Below the pieces are notes generated by a model. The model worked only from the letters and a program-made list of their open reading frames with translations, was not told where the DNA came from and searched no databases. The position numbers and the translations under genes are program-made. Below are positions 53,301 through 61,400 of a DNA stretch of 64,000 nt, piece after piece. Positions within the stretch are counted from its first letter, which is position 1. The number at the start of each line of letters is the position of its first letter. Source of the stretch: Eudromia elegans (lineage: Eukaryota > Chordata > Aves > Tinamiformes > Tinamidae); the NCBI GenBank assembly GCA_003342815.1, contig PTEX01000013.1, forward strand, positions 1,852,214 through 1,916,213. The letters are read 5' to 3'.

Positions 53301-55938
53301 TAAAAACACTAACTGAAAATTACCTTAATTGATTGTAAAAGAAATTTCTTTCCCATTACCTACAAGGAGTCCCCTGGTTAGTAAATTTTGCAGAAACTTG
53401 TATTTGAGACAGAGTCTCTGAATAGCTTAATAGGTTGCAATACATCTCTCAGCCCAGAATGATAACCAGTTTTCCATTGAGTAATACTACCTAGTATACC
53501 TAGCACAGTTTCCGATTAACAGTTTTATATGTTGTTAGAAACATGACACAAATATCTGAAGGGAGATGCTTCCAAGTTCAGCAGCTGTACTCTGCGGTCT
53601 CCGTGTCCCTCTGCACTCATCTAGCCCATTTGCTCCATTGCTTTGAAAGCTGCCACGGTACAAGCGGAGAGTTGAGGAACAAAAATAGGACATAATCCTT
53701 GCTCTGAATCGCTAAGGCATCACTTCTTGAGGTACCACTTGAAAAAGATAGATATTTGAAGGATGGCAGACCTTTCTTCATTAAAAAGCCCCTGAATACA
53801 TAAAAATGCATTCAATAATTTATGTTTGGAATATAACGGTCCAAAGGGAAAAAAAGCAAGTAGGTCCATTGACACACACTGGTTAACAAGTACTACCAAC
53901 TTCAGTCTATGCACAAGAGACTTCCAAGCAAGGACAACGCTTCTCTAGGGGTTGTTAGTTCAGCTATGAAGATGGAGGAAACTGAGGCTTTAAACTCATA
54001 CCTCACTTTCTAGAGGAAGTTTTCTAAAGGTTTCTACCATAAATGTCTTAGAACAAGTTAAGTGTTAGAAGAGGAATCTGCAGAAAAAGCCTAGTCCTTG
54101 AAGAATGCTAGGGAAAAATGAACTGTGGTATTTGATTGAATATAATTGTAGGCAACTTACAACAGTTGGATTGGGCTGTAAGGTGCCAGAATAAATAGTT
54201 TAATGGTAATATTTCTTCACTGTTATTTCCACAAAGATCACAAAACTTGTTTACAGTAGCCCCAGAATAACCCTATGTTCATTTAAAATCATAACTAGAA
54301 TGTATTCCAGTACAATATTTGAAAAGAAGACAGAAGGCTCATTATTATTCAGGTCCTCTCATTCTTGCCAGCTGTCAAGAAATCTGGCAGATCCAGACAT
54401 TTCTCATAATGTGCTGTCATTTCTAAAGTATATTAAAATATGTATTGTCCCTTGTTTGAAACATTCAAGTTCTAGGAGATATAGCTTGAGCCTTATTTGA
54501 CAAAATGTCCATTTTAGAGCAACACAGTGAGACAAAAGGGAAGACTTTATTCTCAAAGAGATACTTACCGACATTCTGCTGAGTGACAGAATGAGCCCAG
54601 CCATTGAAGCCAAACATTTCATTGGCCAGACTGATTACCTTGTGACCCTCAATGTAGCAGACCTGGAAAGAAATGCAAAATCTACATATGCACCCATAGG
54701 CACACACAAATAATTCTTTTCTTTATGGAAAACAGAGGAATCACATAGAGTATGTTGCAGTGTGGAAAATCTAGCTAAGTGCAAGACTCAAAATCTGAAG
54801 GAAAACAAAATGGAGCAGCTTTAGTTCCCCTCACTATTCCCACCGGCAGGAGAAGGTAAGAGAACAAACAGGACTGAGGTACAGGAAGTAAAGTTAGTGG
54901 GCACAGAAGAGGGAAAAATGCACCTAGTGTTTATGTAACACTTGATATATTCCAGTTCTGATAAAAGAAGCAAATCTCAGTGTTCTCAAAGAAGATAAAT
55001 ATTCTCATTTAAAAGGTGAAGCACTGATAAGCTGTGGTTTGCCTAAAGAAGGAAAAGACCACAGGGCTAAGGTAAGGCCACAATTTATGCTACTCTAACT
55101 TTGCTTTCATGCCTGCAAATTACTTTACTAGTAGGAAATAAACTCCAAAAATATTTGTTTTGATTTTTACAAAGTTTTCCTGGACAGGAAAAAAAAAAAA
55201 AAAAAAAAAGAAAGGGCATCTGTATGTGTTTATTCAATTTATTCATACCTTCTGTCCTCCTCCGGCTTGCCGACTGCTGATATATTCTGGACCCAGTTTC
55301 TGACGCAGAGCATCCTGGATAGCCTGGTATTCATTTGCTGTATACTGATACTTGAGGAAAACAAAGTAAGACAAAGTTTTTCACTCTCCCCATATAAGCT
55401 TTCTCTCGCCTCCAAATATCAACTCTTAATCCCATTTTTTCCACTTATGTTTTTACAGTACAGAAAACATATACAGGCAAAAGCAAGGCCCAGCCATCTA
55501 GGAATTAAAGCACCATTTTCAAGGAACAAAATTAAAAACACTTTGTGAAGAATCTGGATTGATTTAGCATAGCCAGAATTATGCTGTGACTATTACGGAA
55601 CAACATGGAATGTAAAATTAGCCATATGGGTCTGACTACAGCCTTATTCTAGGCATTTGGATGCGACCCTGTGCTACGTGCTCTATGTGTCACTGCTTGA
55701 GCAGGGGGTTGGACTAAATGATCTCTGGAGGTCCCTTCCAACCTCAGCCATTCTGTGATTCTACCTAGCTTTAAAATAAGCAGATACATAATGCCAAAGA
55801 GCAAGTATAGAACCTTTGCTTTCTCTGAGGCCAAAAGGAACTGACCTGTCCAAAGCAAGCAGCGGAATTGCCAGTGCTGGAACTGCTGCTGCTGCTGCCA
55901 CTGTGGCTTTCACTGGTTTTGCTTTGACTTTCATGCAT
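47341..55938 (-). CDS. RAD52: RAD52 single-strand annealing / recombination mediator (spliced, complete CDS)
   Basis: Seen: eleven minus-strand coding exons with matching phases add to 1,266 nt, i.e. 421 residues plus stop, close to the 418 of human. Known: RAD52 forms a nuclear oligomeric ring that anneals complementary single strands, binds RPA, and can load RAD51. The N-terminal annealing domain spans residues about 28-212 ([65 protein letters not shown]). The human DNA-binding residues R55, Y65, K152 and R153 are present here as R58, Y68, K155 and R156. Human R156 is Lys here (residue 159). A Gln/Lys-rich helix ([20 protein letters not shown]) and an acidic segment follow, then a diverged tail ending in a basic KKRRLEPT. 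The start is set by the in-frame ATG at 55936-55938, two bases after a splice acceptor, as in mammals where exon 1 is non-coding. Confidence 0.96.
47658..47900 (-). CDS. RAD52: RAD52 exon: diverged C-terminal region
   Basis: Acceptor CACTCTAG, then [20 protein letters not shown], a Thr/Ala/Gly stretch, [20 protein letters not shown] and ending [10 protein letters not shown], donor [25 protein letters not shown] corresponds to human VTQNRTPHSVCHQKP, and NWPES to human NWES. If this strong donor is not used, the frame stops at 47626 and the protein ends [11 protein letters not shown]. Confidence 0.92.
48528..48608 (-). CDS. RAD52: RAD52 exon, 81 nt, acidic
   Basis: Acceptor TTTGTCCAG, then [20 protein letters not shown] and EEEFFA, donor GCAG|GTCAGC, phases 1/1. 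PVKHSTPTT and EEEFFAG align with human PVTHSTPVT and EKDFLAG. Confidence 0.93.
49121..49254 (-). CDS. RAD52: RAD52 exon: Gln/Lys-rich helix
   Basis: Acceptor GGAGGTGCAG completes Arg, then [40 protein letters not shown] and DSKQ, donor [29 protein letters not shown] is nearly identical to human. It lies within the region known for RPA and RAD51 interaction. Confidence 0.95.
49450..49646 (-). CDS. RAD52: RAD52 exon after the annealing core
   Basis: Acceptor CTTTCTTAG, then [40 protein letters not shown] and a diverged Ser/Asp/Gln stretch, donor CCAG|GTAAGA. The first 27 residues close the conserved N-terminal domain (human [20 protein letters not shown]). The rest is poorly conserved. Confidence 0.95.
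49647..52364 (-). other. RAD52: RAD52 intron, nothing recognised
   Basis: Non-coding. A short TCTC run lies near 50295-50310. No exon, repeat family or RNA gene is recognised. Confidence 0.6.
52365..52440 (-). CDS. RAD52: RAD52 exon: annealing domain
   Basis: Acceptor GTCTCACAG completes Lys, then [20 protein letters not shown] and KLPRQ, donor CAG|GTAGAG. The split Lys corresponds to human Arg156, an inner-groove DNA-binding residue. Cys replaces the human Ser after it. Confidence 0.96.
52528..52646 (-). CDS. RAD52: RAD52 exon: annealing domain, DNA-binding helix
   Basis: Acceptor CTACCACAG, then [20 protein letters not shown] and [19 protein letters not shown], ending in phase 2 (CTCAA|GTAAGT). 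Contains the Lys-Arg pair equivalent to human K152/R153 in DGLKRAL. Virtually identical to human. Confidence 0.97.
52860..52927 (-). CDS. RAD52: RAD52 exon: annealing domain beta strands
   Basis: Acceptor TTTCCCCAG completes Asp, then [20 protein letters not shown] and LK, donor AAG|GTAAGT, phase 0 end. Only conservative changes from human. Confidence 0.97.
54569..54662 (-). CDS. RAD52: RAD52 exon: annealing domain
   Basis: Acceptor TCTTTCCAG, then [20 protein letters not shown] and [11 protein letters not shown] plus one base, donor TCG|GTAAGT. Includes the Tyr equivalent to human Y65. Confidence 0.97.
55189..55209 (+). repeat. Homopolymer A21 tract
   Basis: Twenty-one A about 40 bases from the RAD52 exon at 55249. 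On the RAD52 strand it is a T tract just after the exon donor. Confidence 0.85.
55249..55350 (-). CDS. RAD52: RAD52 exon: start of annealing domain
   Basis: Acceptor TTTCCTCAAG, then [20 protein letters not shown] and [14 protein letters not shown], donor AAG|GTATGA, phase 0 at both ends. Contains the Arg equivalent to human R55. The acceptor AAG is slightly weak. Confidence 0.96.
55650..55762 (+). mobile_element. CR1 LINE 3' end
   Basis: A segment with 'gagcagggggttggactaaa', 'tgatctctggaggtcccttc' and 'caacctcagccattctgtga' is the 3' terminal sequence of avian CR1. It ends in the characteristic short repeat ATTCTGTG-ATTCT at 55750-55762. Severely 5'-truncated (about 110 bases), as is usual. 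It sits in a RAD52 intron, antisense to RAD52. Confidence 0.9.
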
Positions 55939-55940
55939 CC
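55846..55940 (-). CDS. RAD52: RAD52 first coding exon with start codon
   Basis: Acceptor TTATCTGCAG, two untranslated bases, ATG at 55936-55938. It reads [14 protein letters not shown], a run of seven Ser, then [11 protein letters not shown], donor CAG|GTCAGT. CFGQ in phase 0 matches the end of the human first coding exon. The Ser run is coded mostly by AGC and may vary in length. Confidence 0.93.
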
Positions 55941-58900
55941 CTGCAGATAAGAGGAAATACAACACTGAACAGCAGGTAACAGAAACAACAGCCCAAATGA
56001 AGAACAGCAGAAAGCTATGGAAGGCCACGGCCTGCGAGTGTAACAACTCTCTGTAAGTGGGGATATGCTGGACATGACGCAGTAGTTATACTTCCCATTC
56101 CACGCAAACACCGCAGGCTCAGTGAAATTTGTTTTCTGATGCTGCTTCACCACAGTCAAAATGAGTTATCTTAAACATATGTTATACTACGTATGCATAA
56201 GCGTTTGGTTTCATGCTAGAAACAGAGGTGCTGTTCTGGTCTTCCACCCATAAAAGCGTCAAGTATGAGTGAGCTGATAAAGAATCAAGAAAAGTCATAG
56301 AAAGTACTAAAAATAACTCCTGCTGGATTTCCCTGGATATGTGCAAATCTACAGGGCAACTCACAGAACTACTAACATTTCTATTCAGCGCTCTCCGTAG
56401 TTTCAGTCTGAGTTACTACCCTCATTTTCTGTCTTTTAAGCACTTGCCAAATAATAACCAGAAGAATCACATTTCTGAGGTGGATGAAAAGATTTAAAAA
56501 AAACCAAAGCTTGGCTTACACGTACATATGTGTACATATGTACTTCATGTACATATAATTCTTTTCAGTAGGAATGTTAATAGTACACATCCCATACTGG
56601 ACTGTTCCTATTATCAGTTGTCCCTTCTTATGACAGATCTACATTTGTTGCAAGATTAGCAAAAAATTAACCATGAAGGAAGATTGCAGTTGAAGCCTAT
56701 GTGAATTTTCTATTATCTACTTCCATTTCTGCTAGCCATCACATTAAATACAGTAACAATTCCCCTCATGCCACTTGAAGAACAAATAAATCATTCCTGT
56801 CAGAAGAGAAAATTCAACTTCAGCAGCATCTAGATCCTGCACAAGCAGCACAGACTGGAACATAAAATTGTTTCGAGTCATTATTCTAAAGATTAGGCTG
56901 TTAGCAATTATATATTTTTTTTCCTTTTAGATATATGTGAACACATTTTTTATTATTCTAGGTAAGGAAATACAAAATAATTCCCTCCTCCAAACTCTTC
57001 CACACTATATCTTTGGGAATGTTGACAAAAAGAAAGGCAGCAGCAACTTTCTAAAATTGTACCTGTTTACATGATTGGTCAATCTTCATTTTATATTACA
57101 ATTTTGATGGTAATCATGCTGTCTTGGGTTACGACTGTATCACATAAACTAAGCAGAAGTGAAAAATACACAGAACTAGTAACTCTTTTAAGAAGCCAGG
57201 CTGATAATTCAGTAGATGGCACCCTTCACCAATACTGTAGCCAAGAGCTGCCCGCTGTCACACCTTGGTGCTGCTGCATTGGTCTTCTAGCTGAGGCTCC
57301 TAGGAGTGCAAAAGGCTGCAGGGACACACGTGTATGTGCCTACAGGGGCAACATTGTGGTCATGTTTGCACAAATGCTGCATACAGCTGGCTCTGGTCTA
57401 TCCCTAAGGCTTCTGCATACAGTACAAATCTAAAACCCGTAAATACATACACAGGCACCAGCTGCAGAAAGTATAAAATCCCCAACAGCTAGTGCTGTCT
57501 GAAAGACGATAATAATCCAGTCAACCAGGTTCCACTACAGAAATACAGCTATTTTTTGGGGGGCAATAAATATAATCTAAAACATATCAATGACTTGTAT
57601 TTAAATCATGAACTATTATTGCTGATAGAAAAAGTTTGCTTCTACTGTGAACTTGGTTTAAATAAACCAAACACTGTATTAGAGTAATGCGGTTTTCCAG
57701 ACCAGTGAAGTGCAACAGAGCTATACCTAAAGTCCTATATCCAAAGCAGTTGTCAGAGCACTTCAAAGAAACACTATTCAAACATCAAAATTATGAGAGT
57801 AGGTGTTGGAAGAGAGGAAAATTAATTCTGCCTATTAATCTGACTTAAAATCAGAACCAGAAGGTAGGCAGAGCAATGCCTCCTTTTCTCAGAAGGATCT
57901 GGTTTCTTTATCCTCATGTCCTCTCAGTAAACTAACTCATGTGAAACAGTGACTATTGCATAATGTGCAGAAGTGTTCAAAACTCCCTCTCAGGACATTT
58001 TTGAAGCTGCCTGACTCATGAATAACCATTCAAAAAATCTGTACTTTCAAATTGTTTTTAAATACTAAAAATTCAGCTTCATGCATAGATGTTCTGTATG
58101 CAGAATGATAAACACAGTTTAAACAGTAAAAGACATCTAGGAAATATCATTTATTACATTTCTGACTGTGATCTTTTATATTATTTTCAGAATTGTTTTC
58201 AGTTTAGCTTCCAATGTCCTCTGACAGTGTTCTCATCAAAGAAAAAGCACATGCAAGACTGTAGGTTTTGAACTGTGCTTCAAAATATTACCTTGATATA
58301 CTAGAAAAAGAAATCAGCAATTACTGTTAACCCTTTTTTTTTAATTATAATAACACAAATTAGGTACACAAACTAAAAAAAAAAAGGCCGCTTTAGGAAA
58401 ATAGATAATAAATATTGACTTGCTACATCATTCTAAAACTAGGCAATTATTTGTAATGTGGTAGTGAACTATCTGCCGAGAAAAACCTAGGTAATGCACA
58501 AATTTCTATGTAAAAACATGCCTCTATATGGCCCCTACAATACACCCAAAAGGAGACTTCAGTTCCAAGTCACTTATTCTTCTATCAGTTCTCCCTCTTT
58601 CTTAACAAAACATGTTTCTGAGACCTGTACTCTTCCTTAATGCTGTGCTAGAAGTGTCAATTCCCTTTGCAAGTGAGGTAGAAGCAGAGGAATATACTTT
58701 TGCAGGCAGCTTTACATCACTTTGAAATGGCTTGTATGACATTAACTTTAAAAGTATCTCCTTCTGGAAACCCTGAGGTAGAATTTGGCTCCTTTAAGAA
58801 ATTAATTACAATACCACATATTCCATAAACTATGACTTTAACCTAGGCTATGTATTTTCAGAGGACTTTTTATATTGGTATTTAACAGTCTTGAACATTC

Positions 58901-59445
58901 TCTCAATAAATGTAATTCCACAGAGCCCATCAAGAGCAATCAGGCTATGAATGTAGGAGTGAGTGATTTAGTAAGCACTAAAGATAATACCTCATTTTTA
59001 ACCTAAAGTTCATATTGCTATAAACAAGCAAACAAAGAATCCCTGAAGACTCTTATATTTCTATGCAGTATTTCCCCCTCAGGGAACTCTGAACTGTTTT
59101 AAAGCTAACTGGTTATACAGAACTTGCTTTATCTGAACTGAACAAGAATGTCCTATCTTTAAAGTGCAATGGGCCAAATATTCCTAACGAAAACAGGCCT
59201 GTGCTACACAACAGTTTAAAGAGAGGGCAAAAAAAATATGTAATTGTCATGAGAAATTACAATTCAATGCTCCAGTTTTGACATCTGATAGTCAAATATC
59301 CCTGCCGTCTTGAGAGGGGTTCATTTTTTACTTGTTTCTGATGATTTTGTTGAAACATTCTTTTGAAAAAATAGTTACACATTAATAAAGGAGTAAAATA
59401 GCTTTTTTTCTATAGCCCAGACTTGACAGAAATACTACTCAGATA

Positions 59446-59475
59446 CTCAGAATAAGTTACCTCAGAATAAGTTAC
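59446..59475 (+). repeat. 15-bp tandem duplication
   Basis: CTCAGAATAAGTTAC occurs twice head to tail without mismatch. Probably a recent slippage or duplication. Confidence 0.9.
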
Positions 59476-60204
59476 CTATGCTGGTGCTTCTTTCAAGCAT
59501 ACCAGATTAATTTATAATGCATCATTATGCATAAGCCACGTGAGTAATCACAAGGATCAGCCTTTTTAGGGATAAGCCTTTTTAACAGAGTAATATAGGT
59601 TTGTTTGGCACTTCAAGGGAAAAGCACTGTATCCAACTGTAAGAGTTAAAGGGTCCGTTTTTGCCAAATGCCATTCTTAGACAACAAATCCAGGCCAGAG
59701 TCTAAAACGCCTGAATTTTGCAAGAAGCTGAGGGAGATCTGGCAACCTACAGATCAAAATGACACTGAGAGTAGCAAGGCCACACACTTAGACTAAACTG
59801 GAGTGCTGGTTAAGTCATGCCCAACCACACTAAGCCTCTTCGGCTCCAGATTGACAAGCTTTCTTTAGGGGAAGATTATTTACATTTGGAGCTTAAAAAG
59901 AATACTTCTTCAGGCATAACGAAGCCTGTATCTACCTTCACCCTTATGCTTTTATAGGTAGTGATGTAAACCACCCCACACAGGTTTTTACCACATTGCT
60001 TGCGTATAATATTGCTCTAACATAAGCATATAACTATAGCAGCCCTTCACATAGGGTATATTATTATCAAAACAAACAACAACACCACCACCATTTAGGC
60101 TGGATTCTGCGCTTCCACGACTAGAAAGCTTTAAGCTACGGAAATCTATACGGCCGGTGGCATGACTGCGAGGAGCCCGAGAGGCGGCAGGGAGCGGCGC
60201 GCGC

Positions 60205-60262
60205 TAACGGCGGCGCGCGGCCGTTGTGGCGGCCGTTACCGTTACCGTTGCCGTTGCCGTTG
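60205..60262 (-). promoter_or_regulatory. Array of seven YAACGG (MYB-type) motifs
   Basis: CCGTTA/CCGTTG (reverse complement TAACGG/CAACGG) repeats five times without spacing at 60233-60262, with further copies at 60221-60226 and, on the + strand, 60205-60210. YAAC[G/T]G is the MYB-family recognition core. Function is inferred. Confidence 0.6.
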
Positions 60263-60270
60263 CGCGGTAC

Positions 60271-60420
60271 CTGCGGTGCCCGGGCGCAGGGGCCGCCTCC
60301 CCGCAGCGACGCTTCGCAGTTCCCGCCGGGGAGCGCGCGGAGGCCCGTGCTGCAGCTACGGCGCGGGACAAGAGTCAAAAACCTCCCATGCGCGCGCGCG
60401 CGCGCGCGACAGAGGCTGAC
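60271..60420 (-). other. RAD52: RAD52 non-coding first exon (inferred, 5' limit unknown)
   Basis: GCAG|GTACCG on the minus strand at 60271/60270 is a good donor at the island's RAD52 side. Mammalian RAD52 also has a non-coding first exon. The transcription start cannot be placed. Confidence 0.35.
60390..60408. repeat. Alternating (GC)n run
   Basis: Nineteen bases of strictly alternating G and C within the promoter island, a sequence able to adopt Z-DNA. Just upstream of the CRE-like site. Confidence 0.9.
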
Positions 60421-60475
60421 GTCGCCGCCGGGCTGGGCGTGGCTCGGGGGCGTGGCCACGGGGGGGCGTGGCTCG

Positions 60476-60599
60476 NNNNNNNNNNNNNNNNNNNNNNNNN
60501 NNNNNNNNNNNNNNNNNNNNNNNNNNNNNNNNNNNNNNNNNNNNNNNNNNNNNNNNNNNNNNNNNNNNNNNNNNNNNNNNNNNNNNNNNNNNNNNNNNN
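60476..60599. other. Assembly gap (124 N)
   Basis: Unknown bases in the GC-richest part of the window. The gap probably reflects sequencing failure in GC-rich DNA, and its true length is unknown. Confidence 0.99.
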
Positions 60600-60619
60600 G
60601 GACCGGCCGCAGCGTCTTT

Positions 60620-60745
60620 ACCGGCCGCTGGGGGGAGCCCGCGCCGGGGCGTGGCCTGTGCAGCCGGTAGCTGCGGCGGCCGGCGGGCCGCGCTGGGCAG
60701 GGCAGGGGCTGCGGCGGGGCCTGGCGGGAGCTGCCGTCCGCTCAG
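60620..60745 (+). other. ERC1: Possible non-coding first exon of ERC1
   Basis: A strong donor CTCAG|GTGGGT lies at 60745/60746 in the island, on the strand expected for ERC1. Human ERC1 starts with a non-coding exon next to RAD52. No coding sequence is present to confirm it, and the 5' limit is arbitrary. Confidence 0.3.
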
Positions 60746-61400
60746 GTGGGTCCGGGCGCGGGGTTTGGGAGCGGGTGGCTCTGCGGGACCCGCCTCCGTT
60801 CCGCGGCCCCGGGCGGTCCGTTGCTGCCCGGCCTGGTCCGGTGGTGGCAGCGGCGCCACCGGCGACCCCTCGCTGGCTCCCCGTGGCCGACCCCGCTCGC
60901 GCGGCCTGCCCTTGGGCAGGGAGCGCGGCTTGTCGTTGCGCGGCCGCGGCATCTTGCCGCCCGGGCCCCGCTTTGCCCCTCGCGTTCCTTCCACGCGGAT
61001 GCCGGGGTTTTTTTGCGCCGTGTTTCCACGAGGGGACCCGCTCCGGGGCGCGCGTCAGCTGACACAACGCTTTGTTCCCGAGCCGCAGCCATCCCGGCGC
61101 GCCGGGCAGGGCTGCTCTCCGCCCGCCGCCGTTGCGCGCGCGTGCGGGGGAGCTGAACGCGGGTCTCAGGAAAGCGGCCCCAGCCCGGGTGACACTGCGT
61201 GCCGAGGGGGGAGGAAAGGTGTGAGCGCAGCCCCGGGGGCGGCGAGGGGAGCTCGGCGCCCCGATGGAAGCCGAGGTGTGTGTGGAGCCCTCCATGGCCG
61301 GGAGGGAAGCGCGGAGGGCGGCGGGAGAAAAGCCGGAGGGCAGGAGCAGAACCGACCCTAACACCAGCGCGTGTCCGACGCTCTGCCCGAACTCGTTCTG

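Larger units (their letters stand above)
55941..60270 (-). other. RAD52: RAD52 intron 1 (inferred)
   Basis: About 4.3 kb between the first coding exon and the CpG island. AT-rich. Contains a 15-bp perfect tandem duplication at 59446-59475 and the palindrome-like ACATATGTGTACATATGT near 56523. No gene or repeat family recognised. Confidence 0.55.
60160..61400. promoter_or_regulatory. CpG island, likely divergent RAD52/ERC1 promoter
   Basis: Abrupt switch from AT-rich flanks to dense CpG and GC boxes. It lies at the 5' end of RAD52 and at the place where human ERC1 begins in the opposite direction. GGGCGTGGC boxes occur at 60435, 60448, 60464 and 60647; TGACGTC (CRE-like) at 60417. No TATA box is evident. 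The middle is missing (Ns). The assignment to ERC1 rests on synteny only. Confidence 0.75.

Noticed and set aside
60224-61364. Open frames of 200-300 codons across the CpG island
   Set aside because: They run through 124 Ns and arise from stop-poor CpG-rich DNA on both strands. They do not match ERC1.
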